Shown: piece by piece, positions 24,905 through 34,558 of the stretch | Numbering within the stretch: position 1 is the first letter of the stretch | Layout of the letters: each line of letters starts with the position of its first letter | Translations under genes and position numbers: made by a program | Source: Metabacillus sp. FJAT-52054 | GTDB taxonomy: Bacteria; Bacillota; Bacilli; Bacillales; Bacillaceae | Length of the DNA stretch: 64,000 bases | NCBI RefSeq assembly: GCF_037201815.1 | Contig: NZ_CP147407.1 | Span: 1,364,001-1,428,000 of the forward strand | Direction: 5' to 3' | Notes under the pieces: model-generated | Told to the model about the DNA's origin: nothing | The model's input: the letters and a program-made list of their open reading frames with translations, nothing else | Database searches by the model: none

Positions 24905-26533
24905 ATGGAGAGAAGATGGGGTAAATTAGGAGTCGCTGCTGCTACTGCTGCTGGAATCATAATTGCAGGGGCGATGCCATCAGCACATGCAGAAGCACCT
25001 TACTATGGGAAGGAATACAGTCAGCCAAAACAGGTGCTCGATCTTTACCCAGAGCCAAAGCCTGAGGTTCTTACTCCGGCATTTTCCAGAAGCGGGGAAG
25101 CTTTTACTTCCCAGGATGAACTGGAGGATTTTGTGGACGGTTTAAAAAAGGAAACAGATTTCTTATCCGTTAAGAAAATAGGAGAATCACGGGAAGGCCG
25201 TCCATTACTTGCCTTATATTTTTCAAAGGATCAAAAAATCTCTCCATCTGCTATTTCAAAAAAGCCGACTGTATGGCTTCAGGGGCAAATTCATGGAAAC
25301 GAACCTGCGGCCGGTGAGGCAGTACTTGCAATGGCTAAAAAGCTTTCAGGGAAATTTGGGAATGATGTGCTAAATCGAATCAATGTCATCATTGTGCCGC
25401 GGGTTAATCCGGATGGATCTTTCCTTTTTACGAGACAGCTTGAAAATGGTCTTGATGGAAATCGCGACCACGTTAAACTTGAGTCACAAGAGGTACAAGC
25501 TATCCATAAGGAATTCAACCGTTTTATGCCGGAAGTCGTCATTGATGCTCATGAATATAGTGTGGGGCAGGAATTCAGCAAATTGGGGCTGTTAAAGTAT
25601 CATGACTTGCTGCTGCTGTCAGGAAAGAATCTAAATATTCCTGAAAAAATCAGAAAGATCTCCGATGAGCTGTTTGTAGAAGATACAGAAGCTGCACTTG
25701 ATCAAAAGGGCTTTTCAAATGAACCATATTATACGTCTAAAGTGAACAGCAGCGGTGGCATTGAACTGGAAGAGGGCAGTACTGAAGCAAGAATAGGACG
25801 TAACGCATTTGGCCTGTCGCCTGCGATATCCTTCTTGGTGGAAACAAGAGGAATCGGGATTGGACGCGAGAATTTTTCAAGACGGGTTGCCGCCCAGATT
25901 GCCACCCATGAAAACATCATTGCGCTTACATCTGAAAATGCTGCGAAAGTAAAATACGGGGTTGCAAAAGAGAGGCTGAACCTGATTAAGAAAGGCTTGA
26001 TTCCCCATGACCGGGATCTGATTGTGATTGATAGCGAGAATCAGCCTGTTACAGGGAGAAAGCTGGAAATGGTTGATATTGAAGCAGGCAAGGTAAAAGA
26101 GGTGCCGGTTCTTTATAAGAGCGCTTCGAATGCAAAGGCTACCCTTACAAGAGAACGGCCGACTGCCTATATTCTGGAGCCCGGTCAGGAGAAAGCCGCC
26201 GCAAAGCTTGAGAATCAGGGATTAAGAGGGATTACACTTAAAAAGGATAAATTGCTTGAGGTTGAAACCATGACCGTAACGGATAAGACAGCTGCAGAAA
26301 AATATGAAGGGATCAGTCTTCATGAAATTAAATCCGAAGTAAAAAAACAAAAGGTTAACATACGGAAAGGCAGTATCGTCTTCCTGACAGCTCAGCCTCA
26401 GTCAAACCTTCTTTCCCTTACACTTGAGCCAGAATCGGTTGATAGCTATGCAAGCTTCGGCTATATCCCTTCAGAAAAGGGGGAACGGCTTCCTGTTTAC
26501 CGGTTTATGGAGGACATTAGAAATTTAAAATGA
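24905..26533 (+). CDS. Secreted M14-family zinc carboxypeptidase
   Basis: A 542-aa exported metallocarboxypeptidase. The signal peptide (about residues 1-29) ends in AHA, with no lipobox. The zinc site is IHGNEPAAGE (His130, Glu133) with His216 in IDAHEYS, and the general-base glutamate lies in SFLVETRGIG. NPDGSFLFTR and GNRDHVKLES are substrate-binding segments typical of M14. The C-terminal about 170 residues form a beta-rich extra domain. The start follows AGAGGAG. It should trim C-terminal residues of peptides, or possibly peptidoglycan peptides, outside the cell. No terminator is obvious before the next gene. Confidence 0.87.
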   Translation: MERRWGKLGVAAATAAGIIIAGAMPSAHAEAPYYGKEYSQPKQVLDLYPEPKPEVLTPAFSRSGEAFTSQDELEDFVDGLKKETDFLSVKKIGESREGRPLLALYFSKDQKISPSAISKKPTVWLQGQIHGNEPAAGEAVLAMAKKLSGKFGNDVLNRINVIIVPRVNPDGSFLFTRQLENGLDGNRDHVKLESQEVQAIHKEFNRFMPEVVIDAHEYSVGQEFSKLGLLKYHDLLLLSGKNLNIPEKIRKISDELFVEDTEAALDQKGFSNEPYYTSKVNSSGGIELEEGSTEARIGRNAFGLSPAISFLVETRGIGIGRENFSRRVAAQIATHENIIALTSENAAKVKYGVAKERLNLIKKGLIPHDRDLIVIDSENQPVTGRKLEMVDIEAGKVKEVPVLYKSASNAKATLTRERPTAYILEPGQEKAAAKLENQGLRGITLKKDKLLEVETMTVTDKTAAEKYEGISLHEIKSEVKKQKVNIRKGSIVFLTAQPQSNLLSLTLEPESVDSYASFGYIPSEKGERLPVYRFMEDIRNLK

Positions 26534-26636
26534 TTAAAACTGGTAATCAATTCCTCTTTATGGTAAAATAAGAACAAGCGTTCGACAACTTGACCCTTTG
26601 CTTCTGGACTTACCCATTTTAAAGGAGGACAAGAGC

Positions 26637-27605
26637 ATGAGCAAAGTTCGTTTAATACCATTCAAATTAGAAGAGGTTTATGATTCAGCAAAAGAAGACA
26701 TTCCTTATGGCGTAAGAATGATTAATGCACCTGAAATTTGGGATCAGGGAATAAAAGGAGACACAGCTGTAATCGCCATTCTGGATACAGGCTGTGACGC
26801 CACTCATCCAGACTTGAAAGACCGGATTATTGGAGGTAAAAGCTTTGTCGATGGGGATGAGAGTGACTATAGTGATTCTCATTACCATGGAACGCACGTT
26901 GCCGGGACAATAGCTGCAAGTTTAAATGACCAGGGCGTAACCGGAGCTGCACCTGAAGTAAAGCTGCTGATTCTTAAAGTACTTGGAGATGACGGCAGCG
27001 GTTCTTATGAGGGCATTATAAATGCTGTTCGATATGCTTCAGAGTGGAAGGGCGAAAACGGTGAAACCGTAAGAGTCATCTCAATGTCTCTTGGCGGACC
27101 GGAAGATGTACCGGAGCTGCACGAAGCAATAAAAGAAGCAGTGGCAAATAATATTCTTGTTGTGTGCGCAGCGGGCAATGAAGGAGATTCAAGGGAAAAT
27201 ACCGTTGAAAAAGCTTATCCGGGCTATTATAAAGAGGTCGTGCAGGTAGGGGCCATTGATGAGAAAAAACAGCTGGCGGAGTTTTCAAATACAAATGACG
27301 AAATTGATCTTGTCGCCCCAGGAGTAAATATTCTTTCCACCTACCCAGGGAACAAATATGCGAAACTGTCCGGTACTTCCATGGCCACCCCTCATGCTTC
27401 AGCGGCGGCTGCTCTTCTTATTCAAAAAGAAGAAAAGGAATTTGGCAGAACATTAACGGAGCCTGAAGTATACGCACAGCTGTGCAAAAATACAGTCTCG
27501 ATTGGTCTTTCCAAAAAGGCAGAAGGAAACGGCCTAATCTACCTCCGTGCTCAGGAAAAGGAAGAAACTAAACTGAATGATGCGGCAGTAAAAGCTGTAA
27601 ATTAA
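26637..27605 (+). CDS. ispA: Intracellular subtilisin-like serine protease
   Basis: A 322-aa subtilase without a signal peptide. The catalytic triad is Asp50 (LDTGCD), His84 (YHGTHVAGT) and Ser248 (GTSMATPHA), with the oxyanion Asn in AAGNEG. The N-terminus carries RLIPF, the short inhibitory LIPY/F-type propeptide of Bacillus intracellular serine proteases that must be cleaved for activation. ISPs are cytoplasmic and act mainly in stationary phase and sporulation. ATG 26637 follows AAAGGAGGA; an in-frame TTG further upstream is not needed. Terminator follows. Confidence 0.92.
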   Translation: MSKVRLIPFKLEEVYDSAKEDIPYGVRMINAPEIWDQGIKGDTAVIAILDTGCDATHPDLKDRIIGGKSFVDGDESDYSDSHYHGTHVAGTIAASLNDQGVTGAAPEVKLLILKVLGDDGSGSYEGIINAVRYASEWKGENGETVRVISMSLGGPEDVPELHEAIKEAVANNILVVCAAGNEGDSRENTVEKAYPGYYKEVVQVGAIDEKKQLAEFSNTNDEIDLVAPGVNILSTYPGNKYAKLSGTSMATPHASAAAALLIQKEEKEFGRTLTEPEVYAQLCKNTVSIGLSKKAEGNGLIYLRAQEKEETKLNDAAVKAVN

Positions 27606-27608
27606 TTT

Positions 27609-27648
27609 CAGACCCTCCTGAATCCAATCAGGAGGGTCTTTTTTTTCT
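27609..27648 (+). terminator. Rho-independent terminator after ispA
   Basis: AGACCCTCCTGA / TCAGGAGGGTCT stem with a short loop and a long T-run. Confidence 0.93.
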
Positions 27649-27721
27649 TTTTGTTAAGAAGTGAATGGAAAGTACCGATATAACCAGTGTATGTTTTATT
27701 TGACAAATGGGAGTGGCGGCA

Positions 27722-29203
27722 ATGGATTTAAGCAGAGATAGAACGCGGGTGCACCAAAGGAATATCCTCATGGTATATATTATTTGGGGATCCTTGTTAC
27801 TTGGTTTGGCAGCTTATTGGATTACAGGAGCAAGTACAATGTTTCTAATAACATTGGGAGGATATGGCGGAGTCATCGGGACCGTCTTTACATTTCTAGT
27901 CATGAAAAAATGGCTTACTTATCAATTAAGTTATCTGGCCATCGTATGTATCTCTATTTTAGGTTCTATCATGATGGAAATGGAGCCATCCATTGTTTCG
28001 TATTTAATGGTGTATTACATGATTGCTGTAAGTACCCTTTACCATAATTATAAACAGGTTTTACTTGCAGGTTTACTTGGGCTGCTGATGACAAATTATT
28101 TTTATTTTACGCATGGCGAGACTATGTTTCCCGGTATTGAAGGAATGGCAATAGTAAATTTGAATACGTTTATGGTGCTGATTGTCGGAGCGCTGATTTT
28201 TCAAAGTACACAGGGTGAAAAAATGAGGGCAGAGGCTGAAAGGAGCCTGGACCGTGCGGAAGAATCGAAAAAAAACAGCGAGGCTTTATTGGAGCAAATC
28301 CAGCACGCCTTCGAATCTCTTTCAAAAAATACCCGCATGTTAAAAACAGATTCAGATACAGTCGGACAGATCTCCGATGATTTAACATCCGCTTTTAAAG
28401 AACTGGCAGCAGGGGCAGAAGCACAGGCAGGAAGCACTGCAAAGATTGACCAGTCCTTAAAGTTAATTGGAAATTACACCGAAAGTGTTCAGAACTCCTC
28501 AGAGAATATGAAGGATTCATTTAATAAAACGGAAACTTCTGTTGCGGATGTAAACCATCAAATGACGCTTCTATCCGAGGAAATGGAAAAGGTTTCCGCC
28601 ATTATTCAGAAGGTAGTCGATTCTATTATTGATTTGCAGAAGGAAACAAAGGATGTTGAATCCATTGTAAAAACGATCACCCGCATTTCAGACCAGACCA
28701 ATTTGCTGGCGCTTAATGCCAGTATTGAAGCGGCAAGAGCGGGAGAGCATGGGAAAGGTTTTTCTGTCGTAGCAAATGAAATCAGGGTATTGGCAGAAAA
28801 CTCGAAGCAATCTGCAGGAGGTATTCATGAAATCCTCGATCGCATTATTGAAAAGACGAATAAAACGTCAGAGGATATGCAGCTTGGCAACGAGGCTTTC
28901 CTATCAAGTCTCAATTCGTCCGATGAAGTTACACAGAGGATGAATCATATTTTGCTGACGGTCGAGGATGTTTCCGGAAGAGCAGTTCAGCTTCAGCAAA
29001 GACTGGATGCCCTAAGTGAGAATACGAGGCTTGTCATGGATGAGGCTTCATCAGTATCAGCTGTGACCGACCAGACAAGTGCTGTAATACAAGAAGTACT
29101 TTCAAGTACTGAGGAACAGAATACTAGAATCAGCAGTATGGTCAAAAGTATTCGTGATCTTGAGGAGGCAGCGTCAGCGCTCGAATTGAAAGCAGGGGAA
29201 TAA
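27722..29203 (+). CDS. Methyl-accepting chemotaxis protein with multi-span N-terminal domain
   Basis: A 493-aa chemoreceptor. The N-terminal about 165 residues contain six hydrophobic segments with almost no extracytoplasmic domain and no HAMP domain. The rest is a long helical signalling domain with the CheA/CheW-binding hairpin [38 protein letters not shown]. The likely input is membrane-embedded (energy or ion state) rather than a bound ligand. ATG 27722 follows GGAGTGGCGG; an ATG 15 nt upstream would overlap that site. It is monocistronic. Confidence 0.87.
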   Translation: MDLSRDRTRVHQRNILMVYIIWGSLLLGLAAYWITGASTMFLITLGGYGGVIGTVFTFLVMKKWLTYQLSYLAIVCISILGSIMMEMEPSIVSYLMVYYMIAVSTLYHNYKQVLLAGLLGLLMTNYFYFTHGETMFPGIEGMAIVNLNTFMVLIVGALIFQSTQGEKMRAEAERSLDRAEESKKNSEALLEQIQHAFESLSKNTRMLKTDSDTVGQISDDLTSAFKELAAGAEAQAGSTAKIDQSLKLIGNYTESVQNSSENMKDSFNKTETSVADVNHQMTLLSEEMEKVSAIIQKVVDSIIDLQKETKDVESIVKTITRISDQTNLLALNASIEAARAGEHGKGFSVVANEIRVLAENSKQSAGGIHEILDRIIEKTNKTSEDMQLGNEAFLSSLNSSDEVTQRMNHILLTVEDVSGRAVQLQQRLDALSENTRLVMDEASSVSAVTDQTSAVIQEVLSSTEEQNTRISSMVKSIRDLEEAASALELKAGE

Positions 29204-29257
29204 CAGCAAGAGGCTGTCCAGAAAGGATCATAGATCTGCCACTGGCTATTTACCTTA

Positions 29258-29367
29258 GATGTGTTCGCTGCGGGACTCCCTCATCCAATGGCGGTGAGCG
29301 TCCTTCTCGCTTCGCGACTGCGGGGTCTAACATGTCCTGCTGCTCCCGCCGTAGTGTCGCCCATCTG
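29258..29367 (-). repeat. Diverged copy of the dispersed palindromic repeat
   Basis: On the minus strand, GGCGGGAGCAGCAGGACATG, TTAGACCCCGCAG, GCGAAGCGAG and GGACGCTCACCGCC follow the order of the repeat split by the IS110-family element at 14627-16387. It has many substitutions. It fills most of 29204-29469. Confidence 0.7.
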
Positions 29368-29469
29368 CTTCATTTGGCCTGACTCAAATTTCAAACCAAA
29401 ACAGGGAAACGCTTAGAATGCGTCTCCCTGTCTAAGGTCATGTTACTTTTCGCCCTTTTCTTTCTTTGG

Positions 29470-29826
29470 CTACACACTCCGGCTATAGGATAAATACCTT
29501 GTACCCTGATATGTAAGTTTACCCTGATCCCCTTCAGCCTGCTGTCCATATTCTTCTCCTTTTACTTGCAGCTCCAATCTCTCCCCGCTTTCTAATTCAA
29601 AAGTCGGGTAATAGTGATTATAAGCTCTCGTATTACCGCCGCCATGTGTACTCGTTCTTTTCGCAACAATAGTTGCCAGGACTTCTGTTACTGGCTGCTG
29701 ATTGTTTTTGTTCCAAGCAGCAATATTTTTAAATATCGTGAAAATAATGATTCCTAAAACCGCTGCAAATCCGCAAATGACAAGTACAGGAATAATTTGA
29801 AACATTCCATCCGGATTTTCTGGCAT
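29470..29826 (-). CDS. DUF2500 family membrane protein
   Basis: A 118-aa protein. One N-terminal transmembrane helix (about residues 11-33) is followed by a linker and a small beta domain with the family pattern ATIVAKRTSTHGGG, YYPTFELESGERLELQVKGEEYG and GDQGKLTYQGTRYLSYSR. This is the DUF2500 layout; function unknown. The upstream 29827-30073 contains no gene that I can support, only a 17-codon ORF with a good binding site at about 29954 on the plus strand. Confidence 0.85.
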   Translation of the reverse strand: MPENPDGMFQIIPVLVICGFAAVLGIIIFTIFKNIAAWNKNNQQPVTEVLATIVAKRTSTHGGGNTRAYNHYYPTFELESGERLELQVKGEEYGQQAEGDQGKLTYQGTRYLSYSRSV

Positions 29827-30073
29827 CTCCGCTGCTCACCTCGGAATTCAAATTGAATAGATTTTTAGAAGATGTGTTTGGCAAATACATGAAACCTTCC
29901 GTATAATGGTATTCAAGAGCTTCATGCTCAATCCCTTTAAGGAGTGATGAAATATGAGAAAATTTCCAATTGTAATCATCAGCGTCATGGAGGGATTGGA
30001 TCGGTAACTTGATCATCTCTCTATGACGTTCATTCATTAATTTTGAACGAACAGAATAGGGAGGATATTAGCA

Positions 30074-31132
30074 TTGAATTTATCTGAGTTGGGGATGACC
30101 CCATTTTTTGAAGAGGCATTTAATCCGTTTAAGACTGAAGGATTTGAAATTGGCCGAGTGGCACTTGAACATAAAAGGGTATACAGAATTCTGACTGGGC
30201 AAGGAGAATTGCTAGGTGAGGTAGCTGGAAAGATGAGGTTTGAAGCCGGGGGAAGAGAAGATTTCCCTGCCGTGGGAGACTGGGTAGTTATTCAGCCGCG
30301 CTATGAAGAAGGGAAGGCAACGATACATGCGATTCTTCCCAGGCAGAGTAAATTTTCACGAAAAGCGGCGGGTGTGGCTACAGAGGAACAAATAGTGGCT
30401 GCAAATGTTGATACGCTTTTTATCGTGATGGCCCTTAACCAGGATTACAATATCCGCAGACTGGAACGGTATTTAATCATGGCCTGGGAAAGCGGAGCCA
30501 ATCCGGTGGTGGTTTTGAATAAAGCAGACTTATGCGAGGATTTGAACGAGAAGCTCGCTGAAGTTGAAGCAGCAGCTATTGGTGTGCCTATACATGTAAT
30601 AAGTGCTCTGGATGCTGAATCTGCTGAAATTCTCCGCAGCTATTGCACTGGGGGACGTACGGCAGCACTTGTCGGTTCATCAGGTGTAGGCAAGTCAACC
30701 ATAACGAATCAGCTGATCGGCAGTGATTATTTAAAGACTCAGGAAGCAAGAGAAGATGATGACCGGGGAAGACATACGACAACGTACCGTGAACTCATTG
30801 CTCTTAATACAGGCGGCTGTCTGATCGACACACCCGGAATGAGAGAATTGCAGCTTTGGAGTGCCGAAGATGGGTTTCAGGGAACGTTTGAGGATGTGGA
30901 AACGTTAGCTCGCAGCTGCCGCTTCACCGACTGCAGGCATCAAAATGAGCCTGGCTGTGCCATCAATGCTGCATTAGAGGAAGGATCACTGCGGGCAGAT
31001 CGTTATGAAAGCTATCAAAAGCTTCAAAAGGAGCTCGCGTTTTTAGCCCGTAAAGAGGATAAAAAAGCACAATCAGATGAAAAAGCAAAATGGAAGCAAA
31101 TCACAAAAAGTATGAGAAAATTTAAGAAATAA
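30074..31132 (+). CDS. rsgA: Ribosome small-subunit-dependent GTPase A (RsgA)
   Basis: A 352-aa circularly permuted GTPase that assists 30S subunit maturation. Order of parts: N-terminal OB fold (about 20-95), G4 NKAD (149-152) before G1 GSSGVGKST (201-209) and G3 DTPG (252-255), then a zinc knuckle with CRFTDCRHQNEPGC (about 283-296) and a helical basic C-terminus. The TTG start at 30074 follows GGGAGGA. It is longer than the about 298-aa B. subtilis RsgA(YloQ), so it may be a second, distinct paralogue. It is monocistronic with a terminator. Confidence 0.9.
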   Translation: MNLSELGMTPFFEEAFNPFKTEGFEIGRVALEHKRVYRILTGQGELLGEVAGKMRFEAGGREDFPAVGDWVVIQPRYEEGKATIHAILPRQSKFSRKAAGVATEEQIVAANVDTLFIVMALNQDYNIRRLERYLIMAWESGANPVVVLNKADLCEDLNEKLAEVEAAAIGVPIHVISALDAESAEILRSYCTGGRTAALVGSSGVGKSTITNQLIGSDYLKTQEAREDDDRGRHTTTYRELIALNTGGCLIDTPGMRELQLWSAEDGFQGTFEDVETLARSCRFTDCRHQNEPGCAINAALEEGSLRADRYESYQKLQKELAFLARKEDKKAQSDEKAKWKQITKSMRKFKK

Positions 31133-31170
31133 AAAAAAGGTAATGGATATCGCTCCATTACCTTTTTTTT
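31131..31170 (+). terminator. Rho-independent terminator after rsgA
   Basis: AGGTAATGGA / TCCATTACCT stem flanked by A-run and eight T residues. Confidence 0.93.
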
Positions 31171-31172
31171 CA

Positions 31173-31850
31173 GTGCTGCGGCAGGACGTCGCGCTCTTAG
31201 CAGAACTTTCTTACTGGAGCGCCCTCTGCTTTTCGTGGTGTCCAGCTCCGGGCGCTAGCCGTTCGGCCGCTTCGCTTTCTCGGGCCTGCAGGATGCGGGT
31301 CAGTTCTGCGTTGCGACAGGACGTCGCGCTCTTAGCAGAACTTCCTTATTTGAGCGCCTCTCGGTCAAGAGCTCCACCGTCTCTCACGGAGGCCCGCACG
31401 AAGCGGGTCAGTTCTGCGTTGCGGCAGGACGCCGCGCTCTTAGCAGAACTTCCTTACTAGGAGCGCCCTCCGCTTTTCGTGGTGTCCAGCTTCGGCCGCT
31501 AGCCGTTCGGCCGCTTCGCTCTCTCGGGCCCGCAGGAGGCGGGTCAGTTCTGCGTTGCGACAGGACGTCGCGCTCTTAGCAGAACTTCCTTATTTGAGCG
31601 CCTCTCGGTCGAGAGCTCCACCGTCTCTCACGGAGGCCCGCACGAAGCGGGTCAGTTCTGCGTTGCGGCAGGACGCCGCGCTCTTAGCAGAACTTCCTTA
31701 CTAGGAGCGCCCTCCGCTTTTCACATTGTCTAGCTACGGCGGCTAGCCCCTCGAGGTCATAAGCCACTCATCCTGAGGAAGGAAAGTTCACCTTCCCCAG
31801 GCTGATTGTCTTATGCTTGTCGGGGCTGGGCAAGCCGCCTCCGCTTTTCG
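31173..31850. repeat. GC-rich modular repeat array
   Basis: The core AGGACGYCGCGCTCTTAGCA recurs at 31183, 31318, 31426, 31562 and 31670, with spacings 135, 108, 136 and 108. That is two tandem copies of a 243/244-bp unit plus a partial third. Each core is flanked by AGTTCTGC and GCAGAACT, with GCGGC/GCCGC inside, so each can form a hairpin. The array ends in an about 120-bp palindromic module (31722-31850: GCGGCTAGCCCC to GGGGCTGGGCAAGCCGC). GC content is far above the surroundings. The same modules occur at 50264-50532. Any reading frames in it are by-products. No gene lies in this 0.7 kb. Confidence 0.9.
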
Positions 31851-32024
31851 TTAGTACCCTATATGATCATCAAAGAAGAAGGCGATTACGATTACGAATA
31901 CGAGAAGGATCGATGAAATATTCATATAGTGGGCGAACTTTGAGAAATAAAGTATTTTTGCTAGAAAGTATAGCAAGACCGATAGGATTGAACAAATCAT
32001 GCAAAGCCTTGAGGTTAGCCTCAT
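31851..32024 (-). CDS. Small two-helix membrane protein, unknown
   Basis: A 57-aa protein with two hydrophobic segments (about residues 8-26 and 35-51) joined by a short YFSKFAHYMN loop, ending FFDDHIGY. It begins at ATG 32024, 5 nt after AAAGGAGAA, a strong site on the minus strand, which favours this frame over overlapping readings. Its stop codon directly abuts the repeat array at 31850. I do not recognise a family. The next 379 nt (32025-32403) show no other supported feature. Confidence 0.6.
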   Translation of the reverse strand: MRLTSRLCMICSILSVLLYFLAKILYFSKFAHYMNISSILLVFVIVIAFFFDDHIGY

Positions 32025-32403
32025 AAAGTTCTCCTTTACCCCTTTTTTCCATTGTTCCCCTTTTTATATATATACCCATATTCTATTCGAAAATGGTTGC
32101 GCTTTTATGAACTAATTGTAAAAGGGGAAGAAGGTTGTGGACTTTATGATTCAATAGGGATTAAGGGGCCTCTATCGAACCAGTATGTTTTTTTCTGATG
32201 CCTTATTTAAGAGAAAGGTCTTGGGTTAATCCCCTTAGAGTGAAAGATTCTGAAGGATATAGAAATATATGGATTAGAATGGAAAAATTTAAATAGGCCA
32301 GTATTTCTAAAAGTTAAATCTTTGTGCCTATGTGAAGGAATGTATAAGATACAGCTTGCATACCTATTGTTTGAAGAGAATTTCAAATGAGGGGTGACAG
32401 CGG

Positions 32404-32688
32404 GTGAAAGAGTTTCTTAGTTTTAATAAAATGATTACACCAGCCATAATAACCATTATTTTTTATATTGGGAGCGGAATCAGTGTACTGACCGGTTTGG
32501 TGATGATGTTCAATTCGGGTGAATCAATGACCCCCGGCCTGCAGATCCTGATGGGTTTGTTTACAATGCTTCTGGGCCCGTTTGCCATTCGGATTTATTG
32601 CGAATTGCTGATTGTGATGTTCAAAATGAACGAATCTCTTGGAAAAATAGCTTCAGACAGGAACGAGGAAGAAGAGAAGATTGGGTGA
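32404..32688 (+). CDS. DUF4282 family membrane protein
   Basis: A 94-aa protein with two transmembrane helices (about 15-37 and 45-72). The opening LSFNKMITPAIITIIFYIG and the later IRIYCELLIVMFKMNESL are the conserved blocks of DUF4282, a small membrane family of unknown function. The GTG start at 32404 follows GAGGGGTGA. It lies just upstream of the thiamine riboswitch and is not part of that operon. Confidence 0.8.
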   Translation: MKEFLSFNKMITPAIITIIFYIGSGISVLTGLVMMFNSGESMTPGLQILMGLFTMLLGPFAIRIYCELLIVMFKMNESLGKIASDRNEEEEKIG

Positions 32689-32737
32689 CGCTTGATTTTT
32701 CGTGTGGTAAGGGATAAACTTACTTTAAAAAATACGG

Positions 32738-32826
32738 ATCGGGAGCTTGTGGAAGCAGGCTGAGAGTACGGCTAATCTGCCGTAGACCGGGTGAACCTGT
32801 TGGATAATGCCAGCGCAGGGAGAATG
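32738..32826 (+). promoter_or_regulatory. TPP riboswitch (THI element)
   Basis: Conserved THI-box segments are present in order: GGGAGC, GCAGGCTGAGAGTACGGC, GTAGACCGGGTGAACCTG, GGATAATGCCAGCGCAGGGA. Thiamine pyrophosphate binding should favour the terminator hairpin just downstream and switch off thiMDE. Confidence 0.93.
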
Positions 32827-32850
32827 TAATGACTGATCATATTTTATGAT

Positions 32851-32887
32851 TAAAGGCATTTCGCTTCTATGCGGGATGCCTTTTTGC
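32851..32887 (+). terminator. Riboswitch-controlled terminator upstream of thiM
   Basis: AAAGGCAT and ATGCCTTT ends form a stem with T-run following. It lies between the TPP element and the thiM start. Confidence 0.85.
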
Positions 32888-32937
32888 ATGGGCGCCCACC
32901 GGTTATCTGCAGCTCTTTCCGGAGAGGATGAATTGGA

Positions 32938-33750
32938 ATGAATGCACAAAAAGCAGGAGCATTGCTGAGTAAAGTAAGAGAGGTAAATCCCCTGGTACAT
33001 AATATAACGAATATTGTAGTTGCTAATTTTACAGCCAATGGGCTATTGGCCCTTGGTGCTTCACCGGTTATGGCAGATGCCAAGCAAGAAGCAGCAGAAA
33101 TGGCTGCTATGGCAGGAGTGCTCGTTTTAAACATTGGCACACTGACAGAGCGGACTGTGGAATCTATGATTCTTGCAGGCAAATCCGCTAATAAGCACGG
33201 TGTTCCTGTTGTACTGGATCCTGTTGCAGCGGGTGCAACGGAGCTCCGTACACGTTCTGCTAAGCAGATTCTTGAAGAGGTAAAGGTTGCTGTTGTTCGT
33301 GGGAATGCGGCGGAAATCGCTAATGCAGCCGGTCAGAAATGGGCAATCAAAGGAGTCGATTCCGGAGAAGCTGAAGGAGACTTAGAAGAGCTGGCAATTC
33401 ATGCTGCAAAGAAACTGAACACGGTGGTGGCTGTGACGGGAGAGACAGACTATATCTCCGATGGAAAACAGGTATTGAAGGTGTCGAATGGCCACTCTAT
33501 CCTGACGAAAGTTACAGGTACTGGATGTCTGGTCACATCAGTAGTTGGAGCCTTTCTGGCAGTTGAGAAAAATCCGGTATCAGCTGCAGCGGCTGCGCTT
33601 GCTGTTTATGGAACCGCGGCAGAACTGGCTGCTGAAAAAACTGCGGATCAAGGACCCGGGAGCTTTCAAGTCGAATTCTTGAACCAGCTATTTCTGGTGA
33701 CTGAAGAACAAGTCACTCTTCGTGCAAGAATTGAAAAGGTGGGGTTATAG
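32938..33750 (+). CDS. thiM: Hydroxyethylthiazole kinase ThiM
   Basis: Phosphorylates 4-methyl-5-(2-hydroxyethyl)thiazole for thiamine salvage. The 270-aa protein has the family opening [32 protein letters not shown], the [12 protein letters not shown] block and the anion-hole motif [18 protein letters not shown] near residue 190. It is the first gene of a TPP-riboswitch operon with thiD and thiE. ATG 32938 follows GGAGAGGATG. Confidence 0.95.
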   Translation: MNAQKAGALLSKVREVNPLVHNITNIVVANFTANGLLALGASPVMADAKQEAAEMAAMAGVLVLNIGTLTERTVESMILAGKSANKHGVPVVLDPVAAGATELRTRSAKQILEEVKVAVVRGNAAEIANAAGQKWAIKGVDSGEAEGDLEELAIHAAKKLNTVVAVTGETDYISDGKQVLKVSNGHSILTKVTGTGCLVTSVVGAFLAVEKNPVSAAAAALAVYGTAAELAAEKTADQGPGSFQVEFLNQLFLVTEEQVTLRARIEKVGL

Positions 33751-33751
33751 A

Positions 33752-34558
33752 ATGATCAAAAAGGCATTAACTATTGCCGGTTCAGACAGCGGCGGCGGAG
33801 CGGGTATTCAGGCTGACCTCAAAACATTTCAGGAGCTTGGCGTGTTCGGGATGAGTGCTGTTACAGCTGTAACAGCCCAGAATACCCTTGGTGTGCATGG
33901 AGTGTTTCCTTTAACTGCCAATGCTGTATCCGCGCAGGCTTCTGCAATAGGGGAGGACCTCCCTCCGGATGCCGTTAAAACAGGCATGCTCTTTAATGCA
34001 GAAATCATCTTGGCGGCAGCGGATTCAATAAAAAATTTTGGATGGAAAAATGTTGTGATTGACCCGGTTATGATTGCCAAAGGCGGAAGCACGCTTCTTC
34101 AAAGTGAGGCGGTTAAGGCCATGATTGATTACCTCATTCCGCTCGCTGCCGTTATTACTCCTAATATTCCAGAGGCGGAAGCAATTACCGGAATAACAAT
34201 TAATAATGAGGAAAATAAACGAGAAGCTTGCAGGATTATTCATAATATGGGAGCTTCCTCGTGCCTGATTAAAGGCGGGCATGAAGAGAATACGGAGGAG
34301 TCAGCCGATCTTTTATACGATGGGAAAGAGTTTACAGCACTGATAAGCAAGCGAATTGAAACAAGGCATACTCACGGGACAGGCTGTACATTTTCAGCCG
34401 CCTTGACAGCTGAACTTGCTAAGGGCAGCACGATTGCTAAAGCTGCGGAAACAGCGAAGCAATTTATTCAGGCAGCCATTGAAGAAACGCTTGTAATTGG
34501 AGAAGGCCATGGTCCTACTAATCATTGGGCTTTCCAAAAGAGGATGAGACAGATATGA
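33752..34558 (+). CDS. thiD: Hydroxymethylpyrimidine/phosphomethylpyrimidine kinase ThiD
   Basis: Converts HMP to HMP-P and then HMP-PP for thiamine synthesis, 268 aa. Signatures: ALTIAGSDSGGGAGIQADLKTF at the start, DPVMIAKGGSTLL near residue 107, TPNIPEAEAITG, and HGTGCTFSAALTAELAKG with the catalytic Cys/Asp-loop region near 210. ATG 33752 follows AGGTGGGG right after the thiM stop. Together with ThiM and ThiE it supplies the pyrimidine half and joins it to the thiazole. Confidence 0.95.
   Translation: MIKKALTIAGSDSGGGAGIQADLKTFQELGVFGMSAVTAVTAQNTLGVHGVFPLTANAVSAQASAIGEDLPPDAVKTGMLFNAEIILAAADSIKNFGWKNVVIDPVMIAKGGSTLLQSEAVKAMIDYLIPLAAVITPNIPEAEAITGITINNEENKREACRIIHNMGASSCLIKGGHEENTEESADLLYDGKEFTALISKRIETRHTHGTGCTFSAALTAELAKGSTIAKAAETAKQFIQAAIEETLVIGEGHGPTNHWAFQKRMRQI

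Noticed and set aside
29729-30037. 102-codon minus-strand frame overlapping the DUF2500 gene
   Set aside because: No convincing binding site, composition unlike neighbours, and it overlaps a recognised family gene in another frame.
31143-31460. 105-codon open frame across the GC-rich repeats
   Set aside because: It starts inside the rsgA terminator and its peptide repeats only because the DNA repeats; no binding site and no domain.
31173-31720. Possible CRISPR array
   Set aside because: Spacing alternates 108 and about 136 bp, the whole unit is conserved rather than only short repeats, there are no unique spacers and no cas genes.
31870-32079. Alternative minus-strand frame over the small two-helix protein
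   Set aside because: The frame from 32024 has a far better binding site and a coherent two-helix hydrophobic pattern.
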